Below, in pieces: positions 35,074-44,336 of a stretch of 64,000 nt of DNA (the stretch's first letter is position 1; every line of letters begins with the position of its first letter). The stretch lies in assembly GCA_965220055.1 (NCBI GenBank), contig CBDCPE010000004.1, forward strand, positions 2,976,001 to 3,040,000, written 5' to 3'. Position numbers and translations under genes: made by a program. Source of the DNA: Bin87 sp965220055. Its GTDB lineage: Bacteria > Chloroflexota > Dehalococcoidia > Lucifugimonadales > UBA3495. Below the pieces are notes generated by a model. The model saw only the letters and a list, made by a program, of their open reading frames with translations, ran no database searches and had not been told where the DNA came from.

Positions 35074-35486
35074 AGGGCCGCAAGCGCCACATCGTGGTGG
35101 ATACCCTGGGGCTGCCGCTGGCGGTGGCAGTGCATCCCGCCGACATTCAGGACCGGGACGGCGCCCGATTGGTGCTGGCCCGACTGCTGGGCCGTTTCCC
35201 TCGACTACAGCTGATCTGGGCTGATGGGGCCTACGGCGGCAAATTGGTAGAGTGGGCCAGGACGGTGGGCGGCTGGACCCTGGAGTTGGTGCGGCGCCCA
35301 GCACAGCAGCATACCTTTCAGGTCCTGCCCCGGCGGTGGGTCGTGGAACGCACCTTCGGTTGGCTGAACCTGCAACGGCGGTTGAGCAAGGACTACGCAG
35401 CATGGTGTGAAACCACCGAAATCTGGATTTACATCGCAATGACCGGCCTCACCCTGCGCAGACTGGCCCGCCTTCCCCATTTTTAG
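35070..35486 (+). CDS. IS5-family transposase, ORF B
   Basis: 138 aa: GRKRHIVVDTLGLPLAVAVHPADIQDRDG, LIWADGAYGGKL (second Asp) and RRWVVERTFGWLNLQRRLSKDY (Glu). Overlaps the stop of ORF A by 4 nt; normally made as an A-B fusion by frameshifting. Confidence 0.88.
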   Translation: MKGRKRHIVVDTLGLPLAVAVHPADIQDRDGARLVLARLLGRFPRLQLIWADGAYGGKLVEWARTVGGWTLELVRRPAQQHTFQVLPRRWVVERTFGWLNLQRRLSKDYAAWCETTEIWIYIAMTGLTLRRLARLPHF

Positions 35487-35496
35487 ACACCCTCTA

Positions 35497-35585
35497 AGAG
35501 GTCCAATGGGCAGCAAGACCCCGGATTGGGGTTCCAGCAAGGCATAGACTTTGCGGCGCAACCGAACGCCAACGACGGTTTGCAT
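35497..35585 (-). pseudogene. 5' end of the interrupted voltage-gated K+ channel gene
   Basis: Minus-strand codons from the ATG at 35585 read MQTVVGVRLRRKVYALLEPQSG; RRKVYALLEP is the characteristic cytoplasmic N-terminus of Kv/KvAP-like bacterial channels. The IS5 element begins directly after. Joining across the inserted block gives DLLKQNRASFLVETGLLAIIV in a frame one base off, so an indel accompanied the insertions. Confidence 0.6.
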
Positions 35586-36013
35586 GTTGGGAGCTTTGTC
35601 AATACTCGTTCAGCGACGATTCGGCCGGTCAGGTCGGCTATAGCTTGCGTTTCCGGTATGGGATGGGCCGAGGACTCGGGCCCCAGATTGCCGGGATCGA
35701 CGCGCAAGCAAACATAACATTCCATCGGCAGGACCGCCACGCTCGCATCGAGACGACCGGGGCAGGATCCCTTGGAATAATTTCTAAATACAATCAAAAA
35801 TATCCGCTTTTTTGGGTTGACACCAATTCGGTCAGGGGTTGTAAAGTAGTCCCTATGATACCGACCATAACCACAGTCGGATTGACTCGTGGAATGGCCG
35901 CATAAGGCCTACCAATAGCCTCTCCCATTTTCCATGCGGAGACATACAGACGGGTGGACGCGGTGATTTGGGGACGAGCATCAATGCCAATACAGTTGAT
36001 TAGGAGCGATTGA
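35586..36013. other. Intergenic, no gene seen
   Basis: 428 bp upstream of the channel start (leftward) and the metallo-hydrolase (rightward). Becomes AT-rich near 35780-35850. TTGACA at 35816-35821 is a possible -35 with TAAAGT about 17 nt later. Confidence 0.4.
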
Positions 36014-36016
36014 GTG

Positions 36017-36847
36017 ATGACGGTAAGCGCTGTAAAAATTATCAGCGACGGAGTGTTCAAAGTCGACGGTGGATCGAGTTTCGGGCCGATACCCAAAATG
36101 ATGTGGGAAAACTTGGTATCGACCGACCGCAAAAACCGGGTAACGATGGGCCTCAATTGCCTGTTGATCGAGTGCGCCGGCAAGAAGATCATCGTGGACA
36201 CCGGCGTAGGCCCCAAGGATAACTTTCGCGACAAGGAAATGTACGGGCTCGTCCCCAGCCGACTGATGCGGAGCCTGAAAGGGCTGGGTTTGGGGCCGCG
36301 AGACATCGATGCGGTGGTGCTCTCCCACCTGCACTTCAGCCATGCCGGCGGCGCGACCCGCATGGACCGCTTGGGAGACATGGTGCCCTCCTTCCCCAAA
36401 GCGACCTATTACGTGCAGCGAGCGAGTTGGGAAGACGCGCACAATCCTTCGTTGCGCAACGCCGATGCCTTCCGGGTAGAAGATTTTTCACCGATAGCTG
36501 ATCGGGGCCAACTGGAACTGCTGGACGGAGACACCGAGTTGTTTCCCGGTCTGAGCCTGATCGTGACGGATGGACACTGCCTGGGACACCAGATAGCGGT
36601 GTTCGCCTACGGCGGCGAGCGGGTGGTGTACCTCGGCGATTTGGTCCCGACTCCACATCACCTGGGCCTGACCATAATCTCGTCGTTCGACTACGAGCCT
36701 GAGACCACGCTCGAACAGAAGCGCATCATCCTGGGCGATGCCGAGCGCCAGGGGCACCTACTGGTCTTCTCCCATGGGCACGAGACCAGGGCGGGTTACC
36801 TGGAACGCCGGCAAGATATGAGCTACCTGCGCCCAGTGGAGTTTTAG
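36017..36847 (+). CDS. Metallo-beta-lactamase-fold hydrolase
   Basis: 276 aa from the ATG at 36017 (AGGAG 10 nt upstream; a GTG at 36014 is 7 nt from the same site and equally possible). MBL motifs: IIVDTGVGP, LSHLHFSHAGG, DGHCLGHQ, GDLVPTPHH and SHGHETRAG. The first motif is HxHxSH instead of HxHxDH, so one zinc-2 ligand is changed to Ser. The general layout resembles lactonase/quorum-quenching type MBL enzymes; substrate unknown. Single gene, convergent with the hydrolase at 36.9-37.8 kb. Confidence 0.82.
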   Translation: MTVSAVKIISDGVFKVDGGSSFGPIPKMMWENLVSTDRKNRVTMGLNCLLIECAGKKIIVDTGVGPKDNFRDKEMYGLVPSRLMRSLKGLGLGPRDIDAVVLSHLHFSHAGGATRMDRLGDMVPSFPKATYYVQRASWEDAHNPSLRNADAFRVEDFSPIADRGQLELLDGDTELFPGLSLIVTDGHCLGHQIAVFAYGGERVVYLGDLVPTPHHLGLTIISSFDYEPETTLEQKRIILGDAERQGHLLVFSHGHETRAGYLERRQDMSYLRPVEF

Positions 36848-36934
36848 TCCCGGGCACAGGCGGCCGCCACACGCCGGGTTTAGGTCGAATTGGCGCATCC
36901 GCCGAATACGGCGGCAACGGTACTGTCGAGCCAG

Positions 36935-37804
36935 CTACCGTGATCCGGTAGTGTAGGGCGTGTCACCCAGAGGATGTTCAGCCCACTTGCCGGCTTCTAC
37001 CGAAGCAAGGAAGTCGGCTACCAGTTGATTGAACAGGGCGGGTTCTTCGAGATTGATGGCGTGGCCGCACTGCGGCAGGACGGCCAGTCCGCTGCGAGGG
37101 ATGGCCCGTTTCACCATGATTGAAGGCTCGACGCAGGGGTCGTCCTCGTCGCCGATCATGATGAGAGTGGGCACCTGCAGCTGGTTCAATTGGGGGATCA
37201 GCTGGTCGATGGTTGGCCGGCGCAACTGGACCCCGCGGAAGGTATAGGCCGAGCCACGGGCGTTGTGTCCGAAGAGCAGCCGCATGAATTCCTCGTACCC
37301 GCGCGGGTCTTTTCGCTGCAACTGCACGCGGGTGGGGCCGCTACCGTAGTCTTTCATCACCGGGGGAGTACCTTCGGCGAGAAGTCGGGCGGCCATCGCT
37401 TCACCACCAGTGCGGAAAGCCTCATTGTGGGTGGTGCCGGAGCCAGCCGAGGCAACGATGATGGCGCGACAACGTTCGGGGTAGCGCAACGCGAAGTTGA
37501 GGGCGACATTTCCGCCCATGGACAGTCCGCCGATGTACGCTTGGTCCAGTCCCAGGTGGTCCATGAGCCGGCGTAGATCTTCGATGGTGATGTCCTGAGA
37601 GTAGGCCTCCGGGTCAGTGGGCACATCGGAGGGAGGGTATCCCCGGTCGTTGTAGGTGATCACGCGGTAACGGTGGCTGAAGTAACGCACCTGCTGTTCC
37701 CAGCTCTCATAGGAACCGGCGAACTCGTGGCTCCAGATGAGCGGGAAGCTCTCGCCGGTGGACTGGTAGAAGATCTGAACGCCGTCGGAATCAAAGGTAG
37801 GCAT
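36935..37804 (-). CDS. Alpha/beta-fold hydrolase
   Basis: 289 aa. GVQIFYQSTGESFPLIWSHEFAGS, YNDRGYPPSDVP, the nucleophile elbow GGLSMGGNVA, acid in IGDEDDPC and catalytic His in CGHAINLEEP. The arrangement matches 3-oxoadipate enol-lactonase or epoxide-hydrolase-like proteins; the substrate cannot be assigned. No signal peptide. Ends with a short Pro/Gly tail. The Uma2 gene lies 42 nt upstream on the same strand. Confidence 0.85.
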   Translation of the reverse strand: MPTFDSDGVQIFYQSTGESFPLIWSHEFAGSYESWEQQVRYFSHRYRVITYNDRGYPPSDVPTDPEAYSQDITIEDLRRLMDHLGLDQAYIGGLSMGGNVALNFALRYPERCRAIIVASAGSGTTHNEAFRTGGEAMAARLLAEGTPPVMKDYGSGPTRVQLQRKDPRGYEEFMRLLFGHNARGSAYTFRGVQLRRPTIDQLIPQLNQLQVPTLIMIGDEDDPCVEPSIMVKRAIPRSGLAVLPQCGHAINLEEPALFNQLVADFLASVEAGKWAEHPLGDTPYTTGSR

Positions 37805-37846
37805 CTATAGCTCCAGCTTGGGTAATAGGGCTTTGGTCGGCGGTGG

Positions 37847-38401
37847 TCAGCGATGTCGCCGGAAGAGGCGCCAAACCGGTACGCTGAAGCCTGGGAGGAG
37901 ATCGCCGCCGTCCAGCACCTCGTCCTCGCCCAGCATTTCGGGATCCCGTCCCGGGCGGTAGCGGGTAACTGCGGTGTGTTCGGGGTCGCCGTACCAGACT
38001 TCCTGACTGCCGAAGTCCAGCCACATCTGGGCACGGTCCGCAACCATGCGGGGGGTGTCGCTGAGTGATTTAATCTCGACGGCCAGGTCAGGCGCACGAT
38101 CGGGATATCCCTCAGCGGTCTCGCCTGGGTGCCCCGGGGCGAACCAAGCCACGTCCGGTGCGCGAACTGTGTCAGGGTTCGATTCCAGTCGATACCCATG
38201 GTTATCGCCGACGGTTCCGTGGTCATGTTCGTCGGCATAGTTGCCGATCGCGGTGCCAAATCTGGACGACACTACGCCATGCTCTTTGCCCGGTGGCGGC
38301 ATTTTTTCGGTCAACGCTCCTCTCACCAACTCATACCGATACCCGTCGTCTGGCATCCGCAGCAACTCATCCGCAGTAATCAATTTCTGGGTAGTTGTCA
38401 T
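37847..38401 (-). CDS. Uma2-family (DUF820) putative endonuclease
   Basis: 184 aa from the ATG at 38401. PD-(D/E)XK-like fold: ITADELLRMPDDGYRYELVRGALTEK, then VRAPDVAWFAPGHP, PDLAVEIKSLSDTPRMVADRAQMWLDFGSQEVWYGDP (Asp, Glu-x-Lys core) and FSVPVWRLFR. Uma2 proteins are widespread in cyanobacteria and Chloroflexota; biological role unclear. Confidence 0.88.
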   Translation of the reverse strand: MTTTQKLITADELLRMPDDGYRYELVRGALTEKMPPPGKEHGVVSSRFGTAIGNYADEHDHGTVGDNHGYRLESNPDTVRAPDVAWFAPGHPGETAEGYPDRAPDLAVEIKSLSDTPRMVADRAQMWLDFGSQEVWYGDPEHTAVTRYRPGRDPEMLGEDEVLDGGDLLPGFSVPVWRLFRRHR

Positions 38402-38449
38402 ATCGCACCGGTCCGTTAGATATGCCCGTTCACTGAATTCTAGCACGCA

Positions 38450-38481
38450 CGGCCCCTCCACCCGATTGGGCGGAGGGGCCG
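38450..38481 (-). terminator. GC-rich hairpin downstream of the BNR-repeat gene
   Basis: CGGCCCCTCC (38450-38459) and its perfect complement (38472-38481) with a 12-nt loop, between the stop of the BNR gene and the Uma2 start. No T tract on either strand, so terminator activity is uncertain. Confidence 0.5.
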
Positions 38482-38508
38482 CATTGCCAGAAAATTGGGT
38501 CGTGTCTA

Positions 38509-39492
38509 CTAGTTGGGGGTGAGGGCCAGGGATCGGATTTCGCCGAACTCCTTCTGGAGCTTATCCCAGGTGTCCCCGCCGTCGCTGCTGACATAGACGT
38601 ACCCGTAGATGCTGGCGGCTACCATGACGTCTGACACGTGGGGGCTGGCGGCAAACCAGTACACCACCGAGTTGGGCGTCGCGGACAACTGCGGAGCGTC
38701 CCAGGAGGAGCCTGCGTCGCGGGTGCGGCGGATGGCGCCCGTCACTCCGGGAATGGTGTCGCCGTTGCCGACGAACATGGTGCTGGGGTTGTCGGGTTTG
38801 ATGACCATGCCGCGGCAGTAGGAACGGGTGTCCTCGGCATGGAAGCGCGGGAACTCGTGGAGTTCCCAGCTCTCTCCCTCGTCATTGCTGGTAGATATGC
38901 CGAAGGGTGTGGTGCAGTAGATAGCAGAGTCTGGGCCGGGCTTGAGGGCCATGCCGTGAATGTCGCCGTGGAACGGGTCGGGTCCGAGATCGGGCAGGCG
39001 CGTCCAGTTGTCTCCGCCGTCGAGGCTGCGATAAACGCCGTCCACCTCGATGCCGGCCCACACGGTCCGGGTATCGCGGGGGTCGACGATGATGTTGGTG
39101 GTCCGGGGAATTCCGATGGGGCAGGGCATGCGAACGCCGAGGTCAAGGGATTCCCAGCTCTTGCCGCCGTCGCGGGATCGGAAGGCGTTGGGCCGAGTGC
39201 CCACGAAGACGGTATCGGAGTCGTCAGGGTCGACCCCTACGGACCAGATCTGCAGGTCGTCCATGGGGGACTCGACGTACTCCCAGGTAAAACCGTTGTC
39301 GTCGGTGCGGAACAGGCCACTGTCGGTGCCGGCGTAAATGCGATGCCGGTTGTTGGGATCAGCTGCCAGCGCACGAATGTTGCATTCGGTGGGCAGCGGG
39401 TTGCGGATGCGGTTCCAGGATTCGCCGCCGTCGGGGCTGACGGAGAGGCCGCCACCCACGGTGCCGACGCTGATGGTGTAATTTCCGGCCAT
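38509..39492 (-). CDS. BNR/Asp-box (sialidase/sortilin-like) repeat protein
   Basis: 327 aa with GAGGAGG 6 nt before the ATG. A beta-propeller of repeated S/T-x-D-G-G-x-x-W boxes: SPDGGESWNRI, RTDDNGFTWEYV, RSRDGGKSWESL, RSLDGGDNWTRL, STSNDEGESWELH, RTRDAGSSWDAP and SSDGGDTWDKL, separated by strands such as NRHRIYAGTDSGLF. No signal peptide or catalytic residues, so likely a structural or binding propeller. About seven repeats fill the whole protein. Separated by 249 bp without a gene from htpX. Confidence 0.85.
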   Translation of the reverse strand: MAGNYTISVGTVGGGLSVSPDGGESWNRIRNPLPTECNIRALAADPNNRHRIYAGTDSGLFRTDDNGFTWEYVESPMDDLQIWSVGVDPDDSDTVFVGTRPNAFRSRDGGKSWESLDLGVRMPCPIGIPRTTNIIVDPRDTRTVWAGIEVDGVYRSLDGGDNWTRLPDLGPDPFHGDIHGMALKPGPDSAIYCTTPFGISTSNDEGESWELHEFPRFHAEDTRSYCRGMVIKPDNPSTMFVGNGDTIPGVTGAIRRTRDAGSSWDAPQLSATPNSVVYWFAASPHVSDVMVAASIYGYVYVSSDGGDTWDKLQKEFGEIRSLALTPN

Positions 39493-39741
39493 GATAACCT
39501 CCTCAACTGCGTGAAAAGCGTAACGCGGGGTACCAAACGGGCAACGTTGCGCCGCTGGCGAAATGATAGCACAACCGGCACGGGTTACCGCGCCGGGGAC
39601 AAGTTAGCAGAGTAGTGAAAGTGGAGCAGCGGCCGAGCCTGGCGACCTTCGCGGACAACGTGCGAGCGCCGAGATACGCGATCCGAGCCATGGGAGGGTC
39701 GGCGATTGGCGTGGGGGAGTCCGCTCCCCGGCTGAAGTAGA

Positions 39742-40665
39742 TCAGAAATTTGGGCGGTCGTTGCTGTCGGGGGTGTCGTAGCCGGGGCGTTCTATGGAGC
39801 CAAAGTTGGGGCGGACGTTCATCTCGCGCAGGCGGCGGACGCGCTCCTCGATGGGCGGGTGAGTCGAGAAGAGGCGTGCCATGGAGCGGCCGCTTAGCGG
39901 GTTGACGATGAACAGGTGGGATGCTGCCTCGTTGACCTTCATGGGACGGATCTCGCTGCCCATTTCGAGCTTTTCTAAAGCACGGGCCATGGCCTCGGGG
40001 TTGCCGCAGTTGTGGGCGCCGGTCTGGTCGGCCTGGAATTCGCGGGCGCGGGAGATGGCCATGCGGATGAAGGTTGCGGCGATGGGCATGATGATGGCGA
40101 TGATGAGCAGGGTGATAATGTTGCCTCCGCCGCCCTCGTCGTCATCGTTGTGGCCGCCGAAACTGCTGAAGATGGCGGCGAACTGTGCTATGAAGGCCAG
40201 CATGGTGATCGCGCCGGCGATGGTGGCAACGACGGTCATGATCAAAGTGTCGCGGTTGCCGACGTGGGCCATCTCGTGGGCCATGACGCCGGCCAGTTCC
40301 TCGCGGGTGAGGATACGACGGATGCCGCTGGTAACGGCGACGGTGGCGTGCTGGGGATTGCGACCCGTGGCAAAAGCGTTGGGAGAAGGCTCGTCGATCT
40401 CGTACACCTTGGGCATGGGCATGTTGGCGAGGCGGGCCTGCTCGGCCACGAGTTGATACAGCTCGGGGTCATCGTCAGCAGTGATCGGCCGGGCGTGGGT
40501 CATGCTGAGAGCGATCTTGTCGCTGAACCAGTAGGCGCCAAAGTTCATCGCCAATGCAAAGATCACGGCGATAACGACACCGACCTCGCCACCAATGGCG
40601 GCCCCGATGAGCAGCAGTAGCCCGGTAAGAACCATGAGAAGGAAGAACGTTTTAATGTGGTTCAT
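39742..40665 (-). CDS. htpX: Membrane zinc metalloprotease HtpX (M48)
   Basis: 307 aa from the ATG at 40665 (GGAG 8 nt upstream). Two N-terminal membrane segments (FFLLMVLTGLLLLIGAAIGG, VVIAVIFALAMNFGAYWF), PSPNAFATGRNPQHATVAVT, zinc motif HEMAH, two further membrane segments, EFQADQTGA (third ligand Glu) and STHPPIEERVRRL. Degrades misfolded membrane proteins. The C-terminal 20 residues are polar and disordered. Confidence 0.94.
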   Translation of the reverse strand: MNHIKTFFLLMVLTGLLLLIGAAIGGEVGVVIAVIFALAMNFGAYWFSDKIALSMTHARPITADDDPELYQLVAEQARLANMPMPKVYEIDEPSPNAFATGRNPQHATVAVTSGIRRILTREELAGVMAHEMAHVGNRDTLIMTVVATIAGAITMLAFIAQFAAIFSSFGGHNDDDEGGGGNIITLLIIAIIMPIAATFIRMAISRAREFQADQTGAHNCGNPEAMARALEKLEMGSEIRPMKVNEAASHLFIVNPLSGRSMARLFSTHPPIEERVRRLREMNVRPNFGSIERPGYDTPDSNDRPNF

Positions 40666-41335
40666 AGCCTTCACTCCGGCAGGTGGGCGTGAGCGGTGAA
40701 TTACAAGATCATTTTATCATTGGGCGCGTGGCGCGAGAGGTAAGAAGCGCGGTGATCTTCGGGTTGATCCGGAGCCGTGTACTCCTTTTCGATTTCGGTG
40801 GTTGTCGTCAGTTTGGTGCATCAGAGCGCGGGGTTTCGAGTCCAGGGTGTCGGCGCTACGGCCAGAGAGCGTTGTGCTGCGAATTTGAGTGCCAAGCTTC
40901 CATGTCCCGACTCTCCGCAGTCTGCGAACGCGGCGAGATTGCCAAGCTGCGCTCGCAATGACCGCATTGGATAGCCGACACGGGGCGGAGGTCACACCCG
41001 CCGTGCTGGCGCACGCCCAACTCGTTGAAAATGGCGGACTTGGCGCAAACCAGCGTTGCATGTCCCGACTGTTGCCACAGATGCATCCGTGGACTTTTTG
41101 GCCGTGTTACCTGGACCCGATTACCCGACACTCCGATGTTGGATTAGCCGTATAGGCTAGCCGATTTCCGCCGTCGCGCGGTTGGCGGTCGGCAGGCGGG
41201 GTTTGCGCATGGCCCGGTCCGCCGTTTCAGGCTGGCCTGGCCGGCTGTACAGATATGATATAGTACACACGTTCGTTAGTAGGGAAGTTCAAAATCGCCA
41301 GTTCAAAAATAGCGTTGACGGATTCCGTAATCGGT

Positions 41336-41412
41336 TGACTGGAGATTTTCGGGACCTGAGTCCGGGGTGCCTAGCTCGAAACGATTCCTAAACTTCCAGC
41401 CGTCTCCAGTCA
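41336..41412. repeat. 10-bp inverted repeat enclosing 57 nt
   Basis: TGACTGGAGA and TCTCCAGTCA are perfect complements. May form an RNA stem-loop or be the ends of a tiny degenerate element; nothing else identifies it. Confidence 0.45.
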
Positions 41413-41629
41413 GGGAACACCTCGGGAGCACGGTAGGTTTCAGCCGTGCACCCATCGTCCACTGAGTTTCGCAATTATCTCATGCACAGCCCTGTGCCGG
41501 TCGTGTCGCCTCACTCGTGTACAATGAGAGTAAGACACGGAGCGCGAAGCACCCAAGCAACAAAGGGGACAATATACTAGTCGGCACAGTATGTATGTTT
41601 GTGTTGTTGACAAGCCGGCAGCCCCTCAA

Positions 41630-41682
41630 TAGTAGGATTGTTCAAGTAGGCGGTGCCAGTACGAGATTCGCAATCTCTGATG
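41630..41682 (+). repeat. Interspersed ~50-bp repeat, copy 1
   Basis: Begins TAGTAGGATTGTTCAAGTAG and contains GAGATTCGCAATCTC, a small palindrome. Closely similar to copies at 45591 and 45775, same orientation, each with an ATG just after. Confidence 0.75.
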
Positions 41683-42259
41683 TGCCGCTTAGTACCCGGT
41701 GAGGGCAAATCATGGTCTGATAGTCTCTGCGTGGATGTCGTGGGCCACCACTACGACCAGCCGGTAGGGCAGGCAAAAACAGCGTCCTGATTTGCTGGCT
41801 TCCTTGCCGTGAGAAGGATATTTCGCTACTAGTGGTTATTCGATGCTACGGATAATTTGCAATTAGCGTGGAAATAAGCGTTTCGCGTCACTGGCTCTTC
41901 GATCCTTATAGTAATCGTGCGGAAACCGCAGGTTTCACGACGATACTGGCAGTTTTGACAAGGGGGTTTACCAGCCCATGGACTGCGCGGGCCAACAAAA
42001 CGGCCCCGGTGGACAAGACCGAGGCCGCAGCGATGGGGAATATCGCTCCGCCATCGGGCTTAATGTTAGCCCTGTGCTTCTGGCGTGTCCAGCCCTGTCG
42101 TCTTGCGGCAGGACATTTTTTTGGCGGGCCCGTGTAGCTAACTTGCAACGCCTGTATAGGCGAGGAGGATTGTCAAATGTTCAGGAGAAATTCTGGCGGC
42201 ATTCTCAAACGACGCGCAGACTCGGTGCCAACGAGACATGGTGGCATTAAAAAAGGATC

Positions 42260-42883
42260 GTGCTTGGCTTGGCTGGTCGGGTCGTTGTGGGGAAGTACCT
42301 CTTCATCCTTGGTCTTGCACTTGGGTTGGGAGTGGCCGTCTTGTTGGGGACCAACGCGGGATCTGCCGGTGCTTATGAGACCGAGGATTGCGCCAACGGC
42401 GAACCCCTCCGGTGGACCGGGAACAGTGTAACCTTCGACACCGCGCACGGTGGTTTCCCTGACTGGTGGCAGGCCGAAATAATTTACGCCAACGTCGTGT
42501 GGGACAACTCGAGCGTGGGGGCTGATTTCACTTTTGTGCATGACTCCGGTTCGGACTACGACTGGTATAAGAAGCAGGTGAATTACGAGGACCGCAAGGG
42601 TATAACGGACGGGGTTTGGAACGGGTCAACGTGTCGGTTCATCCGAGCTGATACTTGGTTCAACCTCCGGTACGACTTCGAGATTTGTGACGACTGCGGT
42701 GACGATACGTACGATGTCAGAACGATCGCCATCCACGAGTTCGGACACTGGTTGCACCTGTGGCATGTCCCTTACTGGAAGGTCTGGGACCACGATTGTG
42801 CCATGTACCATTGGCATGGCACTGACCACGATCTCTGCGACGACGACATAGAAGGTATCATCGCCCTCTACGGGTCCGATTAG
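42260..42883 (+). CDS. Secreted matrixin-like zinc metalloprotease
   Basis: 207 aa from a GTG. Hydrophobic signal segment (YLFILGLALGLGVAVLLG, cleavage near GSAGA-YE) precedes a metzincin domain: zinc motif AIHEFGHWLHLWH (HExxHxxxxxH) followed by DCAMYHW, a likely Met-turn, and a C-terminal DDDIEGIIALYG as in matrixins. Four Cys pairs are possible. A strong GAGGAGG site and ATG at 42177 open the adjacent frame (MFRRNSGGILKRR...), so an indel in the A6 run near 42250 may have separated the true start from the body. A frameshifted lipoprotein gene follows 28 nt later. Confidence 0.72.
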   Translation: MLGLAGRVVVGKYLFILGLALGLGVAVLLGTNAGSAGAYETEDCANGEPLRWTGNSVTFDTAHGGFPDWWQAEIIYANVVWDNSSVGADFTFVHDSGSDYDWYKKQVNYEDRKGITDGVWNGSTCRFIRADTWFNLRYDFEICDDCGDDTYDVRTIAIHEFGHWLHLWHVPYWKVWDHDCAMYHWHGTDHDLCDDDIEGIIALYGSD

Positions 42884-42911
42884 CTCGGTTCCACGTGAAA
42901 GGAGTACTTCC

Positions 42912-43569
42912 ATGAAAATCCAGAAAATCAGGTCGATGTTTGTGATGGCAGCCTGCTTTCTGACCATTCTGGGCGCTGGGGGCTTGGTCGCGGGTTGCGG
43001 CGACAGCCAGCCGGGTGGGTCGACGGTCTCGCAGGGGGATACGGTTGTGTTCAGCGTAGGCTCGCGGCCTAGTTGGGAAGTTGAAGACATGGTGAAGCGT
43101 GCTGATGCCGTAGTTGTCGGGACGTTCACCGACGACTTGGGGGCGAAGCAGGAACCGGGTAGTGGTGACCCCGTACATTTACTATGATTACAAGGACTAC
43201 AAGCTAACCGTTGAGGAAGCCTTGTATCCTGCTGGAGACTTGCCGGTCGAAATAGCCGTCTTGGTTCCAGACGGAATCTCCGCTCCCAATGCGACTGCGT
43301 TGCGACCGGATGATTTTCCCTCCTTCGTGGAACAAGAGAAGATGCTGTTGTTCTTGGAGAACTTGGAAGGCCCCAAGTTCGGTGAAGGGGTGGCACGCCC
43401 GGTTCCCAAAGGTTTCACCGAAAAAACCTATTATCGAGCAATAGTTGGTGCTTTCTACGGCAAGCTGTCGCAGGATGGGGACAAGTGGGAGGACTCCCGT
43501 TCTGGCAAGACTGCCACTCTTGACCAGATTAGGGCAGCTTTGGAACAGCACAAGTCTGATCCGCAGTAA
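42912..43569 (+). pseudogene. Lipoprotein, frameshifted
   Basis: AAGGAG precedes the ATG at 42912. Signal peptide with lipobox LVAGC, then DTVVFSVGSRPSWEVEDMVKRADAVVVGTF; this frame ends at 43187, but the +1 frame continues from about 43165 with TPYIYYDYKDYKLTVEEALYP, EQEKMLLFLENLEG and a normal C-terminus ending at 43569. A single indel near 43160-43175 splits what was a ~219-residue lipoprotein. Function unknown. The upstream metalloprotease suggests an extracytoplasmic pair. Confidence 0.72.
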
Positions 43570-44326
43570 CCGAACAGAAGGGACACTGTCGGTGGGTGGG
43601 TGGCTTATCTAGAGTTTGGGGACAAATTGAGCGTGACCCGGGAAACGGGGTGAGTGCGCTGAATATCCATCATTTGGGCGGCTTGGGCCGCCGTTTCGGA
43701 TACGGCGGCCCGGCCTTGGGCCACGGACCCTTCCGCCGGAGCGGATCGTCGCCGTGCCTTCCGGCTTGAACGCGCTTAGCTCCAGGCCCAAACGTGGTTG
43801 TCGTGGCTCAGAGCCGGTTAGTTGCTCTCACCACTGGAGTTGTTGCGGGCAGTATGTCTGGAGTATGACCGGCCTGCCATTCGCATCGCCGGACGAATGC
43901 CCGTTGGCGAGTGATGACGGCGGTAGCCCAGTCGGCGTAGAGACCGCAGTGCCGGCGGCGGAACATCGCTTGGCTCTCTCGGCTGCTCGGGTGCCGGTTT
44001 CTGACGCGCGTACAGGTCTGGGACGCGGTGCGGTGGGCGGCAACGGTGGGCGTGCCGAGTTTGGCGGCTTTACCCCGTCCGTTTTGGCTGTTGGTGTTAC
44101 CATCCTCGCGTCGGTGACGGCTTTTTGTGGCTTTCCAGGAGGTGAAGCTTGGCTTCAGCAATCGTCAGGACTCCGGACCATTGTCCGGTTCATGGGCACC
44201 CGCAACTGGTGTCCACTGATCGCAAGGCTGGTGGTCCAAATGTTGACCGTGTTCTGGTGCAGCATCGGTGCGGGTACGACGGGTGTGCCCACTACCTGGG
44301 TTGGGCCTATTACATTGGCGGTGGCC
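43570..44326. other. 757-bp stretch without a recognised gene
   Basis: Frames on both strands (for example 43754-44329 +) lack ribosome sites and have low-complexity composition. The TA at 44327 is the target of IS630 element D. Confidence 0.5.
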
Positions 44327-44336
44327 TAGTACCGTT

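Larger units (their letters stand above)
34618..35494 (+). mobile_element. IS5-family (IS427-like) element, 877 bp
   Basis: Inverted repeats GAGGGTGTCTAAAAA at both ends, flanked by TA (34616-34617 and 35495-35496). Two overlapping transposase frames with an A5G5 slippery junction. Confidence 0.88.
40690..42176. other. 1.5-kb region without a convincing gene
   Basis: Short frames exist on both strands but none has a ribosome site plus protein-like composition. Notable contents: an inverted repeat TGACTGGAGA (41336-41345) / TCTCCAGTCA (41403-41412); one copy of the 50-bp repeat family (41630); a hairpin CGGCCCCGGT...ACCGAGGCCG near 42000-42025; and GAGGAGG just before the ATG at 42177. Confidence 0.5.

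Noticed and set aside
40717..41155. Several 65-114-codon ORFs on both strands
   Set aside because: Mutually overlapping, unlike proteins in composition, and without ribosome sites.
41868..42148. Convergent 89- and 80-codon ORFs
   Set aside because: Shadow each other; the minus one has a hydrophobic patch but no start signal.
43754..44329. 191-codon + strand ORF
   Set aside because: No ribosome site, low-complexity composition, runs into the IS630 target site, and reverse frames are equally open.
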